Positions 54,111 through 62,859 of a stretch of DNA of 62,859 nt are shown here, piece after piece. Position 1 is the stretch's first letter, and every line of letters starts with the position of its first letter. The DNA comes from an uncultured Prevotella sp. (GTDB lineage: Bacteria > Bacteroidota > Bacteroidia > Bacteroidales > Bacteroidaceae). The translations under genes and the position numbers were made by a program. Where the stretch lies: assembly GCA_945787895.1 (NCBI GenBank), contig CALZJQ010000003.1:1-62859 (forward strand), read 5' to 3'. Below the pieces are notes generated by a model. That model saw only the letters and a program-made list of their open reading frames with translations, did no database searches and was not told the origin of the DNA.

Positions 54111-56669
54111 ATGAAAAAGATTCTCACGATACTAATTCTCTTTATTGCGTGCTCTCATGCTATTGCCCAATCTACCATGACAGATGAACAGGTACTGCAG
54201 TTTGTCATCAGAGAACATGATGCTGGAACTTCTCAGGCGCAGATTGTGACTAAACTGATGCAAAAGGGCGTTGACATCAATCAGATTAGGCGTATCAGAC
54301 AGAAATATGAGCGTCAAATGAAGGATGGAGGTCTTGGTATCGTGGAAGACGAAACCATGATGAAGACAGAGAAGACATTGAGACAGAATAATGGTGACAC
54401 CAAAAGAAAAAACCGCCTGTCGAAACGATTTGAGAGAAAGAAGAAACGTCCTTCAAATACCAAGACTCAAATGGTTAGCGAGAATTCCAATGGAAACCTT
54501 GCCAACAGGGAGATAGAACCCGACAATGAAGAGTATAAATTGTTGAAAGAGGAACTTGGAAACTTGGGATTTGTCGATGAAGATGAAGAATACGAGGAAG
54601 AACAATTCGAAGCACTCTTCCGTGGCCGGAAAGTTTTCGGTCGGGACATCTTCAACCGAGATGATTTGACGTTTGAACCAGTCATGAACATTGCTACGCC
54701 TAAGAACTATGTAGTAGGCCCCGGCGATGAAGTGAAGGTGGATATCTTTGGTGCATCACAGAAATCTCAGGTATATACCGTAAATCCAGATGGAGACATT
54801 ACTCTTGAGGGATTCGGACCTGTAAATGTCAGCGGCCTGACTGTAAGCCAAGCAAATGCACGGCTCAAGAATACACTTGGAACAAGGTACAGTAGCAGTA
54901 ACATCAAATTGTCATTAGGTCAGACACGTACCATAACCGTGAATGTCATGGGAGAGGTCATGATGCCTGGAACATATACCTTGTCAGCATTTGCCAGTGT
55001 ATTCCATGCACTATACATGGCCGGAGGCGTGAATGAGATAGGCACACTCCGTAACATCAAGGTATTCAGAAATGGAAACCTCTTGAGCAATGTCGATATA
55101 TATGACTATATATTGAATGGAAAGATGAAAGGAAACGTTCGCCTTGCAGACAACGACGTCATTATGGTTGGTCCATACGAGTGTATAGTAGATATTGCAG
55201 GTAAGGTGAAACGTCCGATGTATTACGAGATGAAGAATTCAGAGAGCCTGCTGACTCTCATGCGTTATGCCGGAAATTTTGCGAGTGATGCATATACAAA
55301 ATCATTGCGTGTAATACGAAAGAATGGTTCAAGATATTCCGTTTTCAACGTACCTGAGTTTGAAATGTCCTCATTCCATGTAGCAGACGGCGATTCTGTA
55401 TCGGTAGATTCTGTTATTCCCAGATATGAGAATATGGTTGAAATAAAGGGTGCAGTATTCCGTCCAGGAATGTATCAGTTGGGAGGAGGAATATCTACTG
55501 TCCGTTCGTTGATTGAGGGTAGTGACGGATTGACGGAGGAGGCATTTGTTTCCCGTGCAGTCATGCATAGGCTGAATCCAGACCGAACCCTGAAGGTGAT
55601 CAGCCTCGACATTGAGGGAATAATGTCGGGAAACAGTCCCGACGTAGCATTGCAGAATGAGGATGTCATATTCATCCCTACAATCAGTGAACGGCAAGAA
55701 GACAGGACAATAACGATTCATGGAGAAGTGAGGTTCCCTGGAGTTTACAAATACGCAGATAATGAAACTCTCGAAGATTTTGTCCTTCAGGCAGGAGGAT
55801 TGAAGGAAGCCGCTTCTACCGTAAAGGTCGATGTAGCCCGCCGTGTCATGAATCCTAAGGCGTTAACAGTGGACTCAATAATTTCAGAGACATTCAGTTT
55901 TGCCTTGAAGGATGGTTTTGTAGTAGATGGGGAGCAGGGATTTATATTACAACCATTTGATGAGGTATATGTCAGAAAAAGTCCTGCTTACTCGGTACAA
56001 CAGAATATTATTATAGAAGGAGAAGTCAATTTCCCAGGCACATACGCTTTGTCAAGGCGTGAGTCTCGTCTGTCTGATGCTATCCAGTCAGCAGGTGGAC
56101 TAAATGCTTTGGCTTACGTAAAAGGAGCCCGTCTTGAACGCAGGATAACTCCGGATGAACGTACCCGTATGCAACAGGTGCTAAAGATGGCGCAAAGTCA
56201 AAGTGCAGGTGAAGATACGATTGACGTGAGAAAACTTGACATGGGTGAAACATATTATGTCGGCATTCAACTTGACAAGGCATTGGAAAACCCAGGTTCC
56301 GACTTTGACCTCGTATTACGAGAGAACGACCGTATCATCGTGCCAGAATATACTAATATTGTCAAAGTCAGTGGAAATGTGCTTTATCCTAATACGATAG
56401 CGTATAAAAAAGGAAAAGGGGCACGCTATTATATCAATCAGGCAGGAGGATTCGGTTCCAGGGCAAAGAAAAGCAGTACATATATCGTACACATGAATGG
56501 TACTGTAAATCAGATGGGAAAAGGAGACAAGCCTACACCAGGCTCAGAAATTATTGTTCCGACGAAGCCAAAGGCTGATGCAAGCAAGCTCTCACAATGG
56601 CTTGCAATAGGAACGTCCACAGCTTCGATTGCTACGATGATTGCTACGATTGCAAATCTCATTAAGTAA
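54111..56669 (+). CDS. outer-membrane polysaccharide export protein (Wza-like OPX, multiple SLBB domains)
   Basis: 852 residues. There is a signal peptide (1-20, likely cut after Ala-Ile-Ala-Gln; Cys14 gives a weak lipobox alternative), an N-terminal charged region (about 60-180), the polysaccharide-export domain (NYVVGPGDEVKVDIFGASQKSQVYTVNPDGDITLEGFGPVNVSG, about 195-240) and several SLBB repeats to about 800 (for example NVMGEVMMPGTYTLSAF and IIIEGEVNFPGTYALSRRE). A C-terminal hydrophobic helix (about 828-852) could anchor the pore. It is expected to form the export channel. It is the first gene of the surface-glycan locus. Confidence 0.9.
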   Translation: MKKILTILILFIACSHAIAQSTMTDEQVLQFVIREHDAGTSQAQIVTKLMQKGVDINQIRRIRQKYERQMKDGGLGIVEDETMMKTEKTLRQNNGDTKRKNRLSKRFERKKKRPSNTKTQMVSENSNGNLANREIEPDNEEYKLLKEELGNLGFVDEDEEYEEEQFEALFRGRKVFGRDIFNRDDLTFEPVMNIATPKNYVVGPGDEVKVDIFGASQKSQVYTVNPDGDITLEGFGPVNVSGLTVSQANARLKNTLGTRYSSSNIKLSLGQTRTITVNVMGEVMMPGTYTLSAFASVFHALYMAGGVNEIGTLRNIKVFRNGNLLSNVDIYDYILNGKMKGNVRLADNDVIMVGPYECIVDIAGKVKRPMYYEMKNSESLLTLMRYAGNFASDAYTKSLRVIRKNGSRYSVFNVPEFEMSSFHVADGDSVSVDSVIPRYENMVEIKGAVFRPGMYQLGGGISTVRSLIEGSDGLTEEAFVSRAVMHRLNPDRTLKVISLDIEGIMSGNSPDVALQNEDVIFIPTISERQEDRTITIHGEVRFPGVYKYADNETLEDFVLQAGGLKEAASTVKVDVARRVMNPKALTVDSIISETFSFALKDGFVVDGEQGFILQPFDEVYVRKSPAYSVQQNIIIEGEVNFPGTYALSRRESRLSDAIQSAGGLNALAYVKGARLERRITPDERTRMQQVLKMAQSQSAGEDTIDVRKLDMGETYYVGIQLDKALENPGSDFDLVLRENDRIIVPEYTNIVKVSGNVLYPNTIAYKKGKGARYYINQAGGFGSRAKKSSTYIVHMNGTVNQMGKGDKPTPGSEIIVPTKPKADASKLSQWLAIGTSTASIATMIATIANLIK

Positions 56670-56817
56670 TAAGCTAATGCTTTTAGTAAATCTTGAAATT
56701 ATGATTCCCATAATCCTCTTGTGTAGCTGATATATATATATGCTATTTGTCATTGTTTGTTAAACATCCTTATTTACAATACATTTTCAAAAGGATGATG
56801 CTCCGAGATAAAAATAC

Positions 56818-57873
56818 ATGGAAATGATGGAAGAGAATAAAGAAATGGAAGTGATAGACCTTAGGGTAGTATTCAGTAGAATATGGACGCAACGTAAATT
56901 GTTCTATGTTGTTCTACCTATTACGTTCGTGTTGTCGTGTGCAATAATACTATGTGTACCGAGATATTATACTGCGAGTCTAAGTCTGGCGCCAGAGGTT
57001 GGAAATTCTTCTGGTATGGGAGGCACATTAGGGTCTTTGGCATCCTCTTTTGGTATTGATTTAGGTTCTATGGAAACTACAGATGCAATAAATCCAATGC
57101 TTTATCCAGATTTAATGGAAGATAATGGTTTTGTGACAGGTTTATTTGATATTAGAGTAAAGAGTATAGATGGAGAGATAAACTGTTTATATTATGATTA
57201 TCTCACAAAACATCAAAAACGAGCTTTTTGGATGTCTGCTGTTGCTATGATTAAAAAACTTTTTGTGAGTAAAGAACAAGGTAACAACCAAGATGGCACA
57301 TTTAATCCATATATGCTTTCCAAAATGCAGAACGATGTTGCCGCTCTTATAAGAAGTAATGTAGCCATAACAATTGACAAAAAAACTGCGGTAATAAGTA
57401 TTGAAACTAAAGCCCAGGATGCACTGATATGTAAGACACTGGCAGATTCCTTAAAAGAACGCCTACAAGTTTTTATCACAAATTACCGTACAAATAAATC
57501 TCGAATTGATGAACTTTATTACAAGAAACTCGTTGATGAGGCAAAGGCAGACTATGAGAAATCTCGTCGTTTGTATGCAGGTTATGCTGATGCCAATATG
57601 GACGTTATGCTCGAGAGCATTCGTGCAAAGCAGAATGACTTAGAGAATGATATGCAGTTGAAGTACAATACCTATACTACTCTTATGACCCAATATCAGG
57701 CAGCTAAGGCAAAAGTCCAGGAGCACACTCCTGCTTTCACGTTAGTAAAGGGAGCTGCAGTTCCGATAAAACCTGCAGGTCCTAAAAGGATGTTATTTGT
57801 AATAGGAATGTGTTTTTTGGCTTCCATTATTACAAGTTTGTGGTTGATACGAGATGTTGTACAAAAGAAATGA
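56818..57873 (+). CDS. Wzz-family polysaccharide chain-length/co-polymerase protein
   Basis: 351 residues with two membrane helices (about 28-47 and 326-345) enclosing a periplasmic domain with a coiled-coil segment (about 230-300). The PVIKPAGPKR stretch before the second helix carries the Pro-rich motif of Wzz/Wzc proteins. There is no C-terminal kinase domain. It controls chain length or links the polymerase to the OPX channel. It overlaps the next gene by ATGA. Confidence 0.87.
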   Translation: MEMMEENKEMEVIDLRVVFSRIWTQRKLFYVVLPITFVLSCAIILCVPRYYTASLSLAPEVGNSSGMGGTLGSLASSFGIDLGSMETTDAINPMLYPDLMEDNGFVTGLFDIRVKSIDGEINCLYYDYLTKHQKRAFWMSAVAMIKKLFVSKEQGNNQDGTFNPYMLSKMQNDVAALIRSNVAITIDKKTAVISIETKAQDALICKTLADSLKERLQVFITNYRTNKSRIDELYYKKLVDEAKADYEKSRRLYAGYADANMDVMLESIRAKQNDLENDMQLKYNTYTTLMTQYQAAKAKVQEHTPAFTLVKGAAVPIKPAGPKRMLFVIGMCFLASIITSLWLIRDVVQKK

Positions 57874-59141
57874 TATTAGAAAAGTTTAGATACATAAATA
57901 TCAGCAAATTCAGAAGATGCTTGTACATTGACTTGAATAAGTATCTTGTATATGAAAAGCGGAGTATTGCTTTTGCTTTGTTCACTATTGGAATAGCAAT
58001 CAACTTCTTCGCTTCTATTCATGTTATGTATTTTTGGACAATTGAATCATATTGTCCATTAATAACAATGCCGCTTTTTATTTTTGCTATACTCTTATCC
58101 AAATCGACACGTACACAGATATTTTCTCGTACAGATTTCCTATTGCCGACAATTTTTAGTCTGTTGATGCAGTATTATCAGAGTTTTGTCAATGCCCAGA
58201 ATTTTGTTCCTTACATAATATCAACATCCAGTCTGTGTTTGTTCTATTGTATGTTTAGGATTGACAAGAAGCTCGCAGAGAAGGCTTTGAAAAAGATTTG
58301 TGTGTTTTTTGCCGTTTTCCTTACAATATCATTGCTGTTTTTTTTCTTGAGGTTTATTGGGTTTGATCTTCCAAACAATTCCATTGAAAGAGGTAATTAT
58401 TCATACACTAACTATTTTTTTTTCCTCTTAGATGACAGAGAACTTTGGAATATCCTTATCCCTCGTTTCCATTCAGTTTTCCTTGAACCTGGTCATATGG
58501 GTACAACGATTATTTTGCTTTTAGCAACACAGATAGGAAAATGGAAACGATGGTACAATATTGTGCTGTTTGTTGCCTTATTGTTGTCTTTCTCTTTGGC
58601 AGCATATTGTCTTGGCGTAATTTTACTTTTTTTGCGACTTTGGATATTACGCAGGAAAATTTTCCTAAAAATTATTGTTCTTCTTTCCTCATTAGCTATT
58701 GTTGTCGGTTTTTCGTTTGTTTATAACGATGGTGACAATATGCTGAATAACCTTATTGTCATGCGTCTTGAGGTCAGTGACACTGGTGATGATTTTAAGG
58801 GAAACAATAGAGTGTCTAAAGACTTTGAAAGGGAGTTTGAAAGTTTTCTCAATAGTTCCGATGTCATGTTTGGTCGAGAAATGGACTATGAGGGATGGGG
58901 TAATTCCGGTTATAGGGTATATATTTATGATTATGGTATGGTTGGATTTATCCTATTTCTTATATTCTATTTTTTGGCATTTCGAACGGGCAGGGACAAA
59001 AGGGCAATAATTACTGCTTTTGTTCTGTCACTGACAAATTTTTGGATAAGAGGATATCCGATGTTGTTTGCCTTCGTGTATCCATATTTCATAATTTCAC
59101 AATTGGATAATGTGAAACCTGTCAAAAAATCAAAAGAATAA
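57870..59141 (+). CDS. O-antigen/capsule polymerase-like membrane protein (Wzy)
   Basis: 423 residues with about 10 hydrophobic helices and a large loop between the later helices (about 290-360), as in Wzy polymerases and WaaL-type ligases. Sequence identity in this family is low, so the function is inferred from topology and from the Wzx, Wzz and OPX neighbours. The start ATG at 57870 overlaps the previous stop (ATGA). The frame is open upstream for 20 codons but is not needed. Confidence 0.75.
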   Translation: MILEKFRYINISKFRRCLYIDLNKYLVYEKRSIAFALFTIGIAINFFASIHVMYFWTIESYCPLITMPLFIFAILLSKSTRTQIFSRTDFLLPTIFSLLMQYYQSFVNAQNFVPYIISTSSLCLFYCMFRIDKKLAEKALKKICVFFAVFLTISLLFFFLRFIGFDLPNNSIERGNYSYTNYFFFLLDDRELWNILIPRFHSVFLEPGHMGTTIILLLATQIGKWKRWYNIVLFVALLLSFSLAAYCLGVILLFLRLWILRRKIFLKIIVLLSSLAIVVGFSFVYNDGDNMLNNLIVMRLEVSDTGDDFKGNNRVSKDFEREFESFLNSSDVMFGREMDYEGWGNSGYRVYIYDYGMVGFILFLIFYFLAFRTGRDKRAIITAFVLSLTNFWIRGYPMLFAFVYPYFIISQLDNVKPVKKSKE

Positions 59142-59147
59142 TTTTTC

Positions 59148-60698
59148 ATGAACCAACAAAAAAATAAGGAGCGGGTAGTTTTCAATACATTATTCTTATA
59201 TCTTAGAATGATTGTGACTATAGCTATTGGCTTGTATGCCAGCCGCAAAGTTCTACATGTACTTGGAGAATCTGATTTCGGTATTTTTTCACTCGTTGGT
59301 GGTATTGTAGTTATTCTTAGTTTCTTAAATTCAGGAATGCTTCAAGCTTCCCAGAGATTTTTATCATATTCATTAGGCAAAAGAGACAACAAAGAATTAA
59401 TCAAAACGTTTTGGGCTACATGGTATGCACATACATATTTAGCTCTGACAATAGTAATAATCGGAGAAATATTAGGAATATTTGTTGTGAATTATGTTTT
59501 GAGTATTCCTGCTGACCGTATTGAGGCTGCAAACTGGGTATATCAGTGTTCATTGTTTACGTGTGCCGTTTCAGTGTTAAGTGTGCCATACAATAGTGCC
59601 ATCATAGCACATGAACGCATGGATTTTTTCGCATATACAAGTATTCTGGAGGCGGTGTTGAAGCTCTTGATAATATATCTCCTGCTTGTCGTGTCATTTG
59701 ACAAACTTATTTTGTATGCCTTGTTGATGCTTTCGGTTCAGACCTTCGTTAGGTTTATATATACCATATATTGCAAAAGGCATTTTGAGGAGTGTAACAG
59801 CAGAAGGACATTTGACAAGACGATTACAAAAGACATCCTTTCGTTTGCGGGATGGAGTCTTTTGGGTAATTTTGGCATAACTTGTCGTGATCAGGTTACA
59901 AATATTATCTTTAATGTGTTCTTTCAGACACCGGTGGTAAATGCAGCAAGGGGAATAGCTACACAGGTTAGTGGAATTATAAGTACTTTTGCCACAAACA
60001 TCACAATGGCGATAAATCCCCAGATAACTAAGAATTATTCATCCGGAAATATCAAAGAGAGTGTGTCTTTGGTATATATAGGATGCAGGGCATCGTTTTA
60101 TATGTTGACTCTTATTGTTGTTCCTTTTGTTGTGAACATAGATTATGTACTTGGACTGTGGTTAGAAAAAGTCCCTGAAAATACATCATTGTTCTTGTAC
60201 TTTATCCTTGCTGTGGCTCTTGTTTATTCGCTTTCCCAACCGATAACGGTTGCCATTCAGGCTACAGGTGATATCAAGGCGTTTCAGATTTGGATATTCT
60301 CGTTGATGTTATTGGAAGTATGTCTGACATACATCGTCTTATGGCTCACAGGTAGCCTTGTATATGCTTTGGTGCCATCGGTAGTTGTTAATTTCATTTC
60401 TGTAGCAGTTCGTATGGCATTAGTAAAGCGAAAAGTTGGTGCATACAGTTTTCGACTGTATGCCATTGATGTTATATTTAGATGTTTTGCAGTATTGTCA
60501 ATAGCTTGCGTTGTGGCGATTTTTATTCACCATACGATTGTATATGAGAGCTTTATAGCCTTCTTGGGAGAATGCCTGCTTCTTGCCTTCTCTACAACTG
60601 TAATTATTTTTTTATTTGGATTGAAGCGTGAGGAGAGAATGCTGTTGACAAGCAAACTGGCGAAAAGTGTTAAACATTTAAATGGCAAATGGTTATGA
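59148..60698 (+). CDS. Wzx-type oligosaccharide flippase (MATE/MVF-like)
   Basis: 516 residues with about 12-14 helices. The start FLYLRMIVTIAIGLYASRKVLHVLGESDFGIFSLVGG matches flippases of the Wzx family. It should move lipid-linked sugar units across the inner membrane for Wzy to polymerise. Its TGA (60696-60698) overlaps the ATG of the next gene at 60695. Confidence 0.85.
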   Translation: MNQQKNKERVVFNTLFLYLRMIVTIAIGLYASRKVLHVLGESDFGIFSLVGGIVVILSFLNSGMLQASQRFLSYSLGKRDNKELIKTFWATWYAHTYLALTIVIIGEILGIFVVNYVLSIPADRIEAANWVYQCSLFTCAVSVLSVPYNSAIIAHERMDFFAYTSILEAVLKLLIIYLLLVVSFDKLILYALLMLSVQTFVRFIYTIYCKRHFEECNSRRTFDKTITKDILSFAGWSLLGNFGITCRDQVTNIIFNVFFQTPVVNAARGIATQVSGIISTFATNITMAINPQITKNYSSGNIKESVSLVYIGCRASFYMLTLIVVPFVVNIDYVLGLWLEKVPENTSLFLYFILAVALVYSLSQPITVAIQATGDIKAFQIWIFSLMLLEVCLTYIVLWLTGSLVYALVPSVVVNFISVAVRMALVKRKVGAYSFRLYAIDVIFRCFAVLSIACVVAIFIHHTIVYESFIAFLGECLLLAFSTTVIIFLFGLKREERMLLTSKLAKSVKHLNGKWL

Positions 60699-61864
60699 CA
60701 GTATTATATGTATTGATATCCACAGACCCTTTTTCAGGATCTACAAAATCCTTTATGATACTACTAAAAGGAGTTTTGAAAGCAGGAATAAATGTAATTA
60801 TTGTTTCACCAGACAATAAGGGTATTTATTCTACTCTCTGTGAAATGGGGGTTAACGTCTATGTTGTATCTTCAAAAGGAAATACCTGGACAGGAGCAAG
60901 AACGTTTAAACAAAAATTATTATATGCTCCCAGACAGTTGGGACGTTTAGTCGTAAATTATTTTGCCCATAGAAAAATAGTTAAAATTTTTAAGGGAGTG
61001 ACAATAGATGTAATACATAGCAACAGTACGGTGTCCGGTCTTGGCCGACATTTAGCAAAAGTCCGTCATATCCCACATTTATATCATGTTAGAGAATATG
61101 GTGACAAGGATTTTGGATTAAAGTATTTTCCAACAAACAGGTCTTTTCATAGATATTTGAATTCAGCAAATGTCTATACGATTTGTATTACAAAAGACAT
61201 ACAAAAATACCATGGACTATATGGAAATCCAAACTCAAAAGTTATATATAATGGAATAATTGAAGAATTTTCTGAGATAAATTTAAAAGGAGAAGCTCGC
61301 AACAGTTTCCTGTATGCGGGAAGAATTGAGCCAACCAAAGGCCTGTTGGAATTGGTAAAAGCATATAGTAGGTATGTAAACCAAGTATTAGAACCTCTGC
61401 CACTTATAGTCGCAGGTGAGGTCTTTGATTTCAATTATAATCAGGAAATAGAGTATTTCATAAATGTCAATAATCTTAACAACCATATTTATTTCTTGGG
61501 TAAATGCAGCGATATGCAAACTCTTTATCGAAGAGCTAAAGCTATTGTGATTTCTTCAAAACATGAAGGTTTTGGGAGATGTATGCCTGAGGCAATGTCT
61601 AATGGATGCATTGTTATTGGGCATAATACAGGTGGAACAAAGGAACAATTTGATAATGGATTGTCTTTATCAAGAATGGAAATTGGATATCGTTACGATA
61701 ATGAAGACCAACTTGTAAATGCATTAATTCATATCCATAATGCAGATGATTCAGCCCTTGAATCAATCAGGCGAACTGCTTTTGAAGTAGTATGCAAACT
61801 ATATTCTTATGACGAATACGTAAATAATGTATTGTCATTTTATAATTTGATTAATAATAAATAG
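60695..61864 (+). CDS. GT4-family glycosyltransferase
   Basis: 389 residues with the two-Rossmann GT-B fold. The C-terminal half has the typical SFLYAGRIEPTKGLLELVKAY start (about 206-226) and an EX7E motif region (SSKHEGFGRCMPEAMSNG near 290-307). It transfers a sugar from a nucleotide donor; donor and acceptor are unknown. An ATG two codons earlier (60689) is possible; I chose the one that gives the ATGA overlap with wzx. An 11-base gap separates it from the WbsX gene. Confidence 0.88.
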   Translation: MTVLYVLISTDPFSGSTKSFMILLKGVLKAGINVIIVSPDNKGIYSTLCEMGVNVYVVSSKGNTWTGARTFKQKLLYAPRQLGRLVVNYFAHRKIVKIFKGVTIDVIHSNSTVSGLGRHLAKVRHIPHLYHVREYGDKDFGLKYFPTNRSFHRYLNSANVYTICITKDIQKYHGLYGNPNSKVIYNGIIEEFSEINLKGEARNSFLYAGRIEPTKGLLELVKAYSRYVNQVLEPLPLIVAGEVFDFNYNQEIEYFINVNNLNNHIYFLGKCSDMQTLYRRAKAIVISSKHEGFGRCMPEAMSNGCIVIGHNTGGTKEQFDNGLSLSRMEIGYRYDNEDQLVNALIHIHNADDSALESIRRTAFEVVCKLYSYDEYVNNVLSFYNLINNK

Positions 61865-61875
61865 AGATAGAAAAT

Positions 61876-62859
61876 ATGAGACCATTATTTTTAGCATATT
61901 ATTTACCACAATATCATCCATTCCCCGAAAACGATGAGTGGTGGGGCAAGGGATTCACGGAGTGGACAAACGTGGCAAAGGCACGCCGTCTGTTCCCCGG
62001 GCATTATCAGCCTCATATACCGTCTGACCTCGGATTCTACGACTTGCGTGTGCCCGAAGTGAGAAAGGCGCAGGCAGACCTTGCCCGCGAGGCTGGTGTT
62101 GATTGTTTTTGCTATTGGCATTACTGGTTTAACGGACATAAGATGATGGAACGTCCGTTTGAGGAGGTCGTCAAGAGTGGAGAGCCTGATTTTCCGTTCT
62201 GTCTTAGTTGGGCTAACCATTCATGGTATGCAAAGACATGGAACAAGGATATTCCTGACAAAATTCTGATTGAGCAAACATACGGTGGTGTGAAAGAATA
62301 TGCTGACCATTTTTACTATTTGCTGCCTGCTTTTAAGGACAAACGGTATCAGCGTAAAGACGGCAAGTTAGTGTTTGGTATATATGACCCATTTGGCTTC
62401 AAGGACGTGAAGACTTTTATGGATACATGGAATCAACTGGCAAAAGAAAATGGTCTGGATGGATTCCACTTCTTTGCGCACACATTCAAGGACAACAAGG
62501 TGGAAGAACTGCAAAGCATAGGGTTTTCAACAGTCTTTATGGATTATACCTTCGTGCGTAAAAGCGTGGGAAGATGGTTTGGATGGCTATTGCTGAAATT
62601 GCACCTTGCCCCGCAAATAATGCCGTATATGGATTATGTAAAAACATATCTCAGTTGCTATTCTGACAAGAAAGGCATATCGCCACAGGTTTTGTGTAGC
62701 TGGGACCACACTCCTCGTAGCGGTATGAGAGGGTATCTTTTCTGCGGCAGCACTCCTGAGAGATTCGGGAACTTTATTGATATGCTTCTTGATAAAATAG
62801 AGTCCTTCAAGAACAAACCGTCATTTGTTATGATCAAGTCGTGGAACGAATGGGGTGAG
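61876..62859 (+). CDS. WbsX-like glycan-processing protein, 3' end beyond the window
   Basis: The first 328 codons are present, with no stop. The start MRPLFLAYYLPQYHPFPENDEWWGKGFTEWTNVAKARRLFPGHYQPH-type sequence and the SWNEWGE motif at the window edge identify the WbsX/GH99-related family found in O-antigen and capsule loci. Related domains act as endo-mannosidases, but WbsX members have no settled function. It belongs to the same operon as the GT4 gene. Confidence 0.85.
   Translation, partial: MRPLFLAYYLPQYHPFPENDEWWGKGFTEWTNVAKARRLFPGHYQPHIPSDLGFYDLRVPEVRKAQADLAREAGVDCFCYWHYWFNGHKMMERPFEEVVKSGEPDFPFCLSWANHSWYAKTWNKDIPDKILIEQTYGGVKEYADHFYYLLPAFKDKRYQRKDGKLVFGIYDPFGFKDVKTFMDTWNQLAKENGLDGFHFFAHTFKDNKVEELQSIGFSTVFMDYTFVRKSVGRWFGWLLLKLHLAPQIMPYMDYVKTYLSCYSDKKGISPQVLCSWDHTPRSGMRGYLFCGSTPERFGNFIDMLLDKIESFKNKPSFVMIKSWNEWGE

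Noticed and set aside
54111-54200. Lipoprotein call for the OPX protein
   Set aside because: Phe-Ile-Ala-Cys at residues 11-14 is a poor lipobox and a normal cleavage site (Ala-Ile-Ala-Gln) follows; unresolved.

Overview
The window looks like a chromosomal segment of a Bacteroidales bacterium, most likely Prevotella or a close relative. The evidence is a short primary sigma factor without region 1.1, an ATP synthase operon that starts with the beta and epsilon genes, families confined to Bacteroidetes (DUF3256, DUF4494, the GGGtGRT protein), a tmRNA encoding the tag GENNYALAA, and many promoters of the Bacteroidetes form TTTG-N19/20-TAnnTTTG. There is no rRNA, tRNA, CRISPR array, prophage or recognisable transposase gene.

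Layout. 1-105: 5' end of a leftward RseC-like gene. 0.1-5.1 kb: pseudouridine synthase, a 48-aa membrane peptide, glyA and rpoD. 5.2-9.3 kb: smpB, a DUF4375 protein, a NifU-like/GGGtGRT pair and an AraC regulator. 9.5-18.5 kb: GH106 rhamnosidase, leuB, two TPR proteins, a DEAD-box helicase and an MltF-like lipoprotein. 18.6-19.0 kb: tmRNA (leftward). 19.2-25.3 kb: tamB, yggS and DUF4494 (leftward). 25.4-32.3 kb: aminotransferase, LolC/E-like permease, TPR protein, FolK-like protein, DUF3256, a candidate small RNA, a Prevotella-type short peptide, flavin reductase and nitroreductase. 32.6-38.5 kb: AraC regulator, mutarotase, aldo/keto reductase, FucP, lactonase and an LgoD-like dehydrogenase, which together read as an oxidative L-galactose/L-fucose pathway. 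38.9-41.4 kb: an acyl-ACP synthetase/ACP/acyltransferase fusion (leftward). 42.0-49.6 kb: the complete F1Fo ATP synthase operon. 49.7-53.7 kb: nhaD, pfkA, a C_GCAxxG_C_C protein and a lipoprotein. 54.1 kb to the end: start of a capsule or exopolysaccharide locus (OPX exporter, Wzz, Wzy, Wzx, GT4 glycosyltransferase, WbsX), cut by the window edge.

How the parts work together. smpB and ssrA, both halves of trans-translation, lie 13 kb apart. The sugar cluster imports a 6-deoxy or L-hexose, oxidises it to a lactone, opens the lactone and probably oxidises C5 of the aldonate. The ATP synthase operon carries large hairpins between some genes and ends at a strong terminator, just before an NhaD-type antiporter with its own promoter. 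The surface-glycan genes overlap by ATGA at two junctions and look like one transcription unit.

The most unusual content is between genes. Several families of GGTT-rich inverted-repeat elements sit directly upstream of start codons. One copy (459-694) has 13-bp terminal inverted repeats and a perfect 12-bp flanking direct repeat, as expected of a small non-autonomous mobile element. Other items worth attention are a short promoter-hairpin transcript unit near 29.83 kb, a perfect 34-bp inverted repeat at 31.5-31.7 kb, a 53-bp tandem repeat at 36.4 kb and the uncharacterised NifU-like/GGGtGRT pair.
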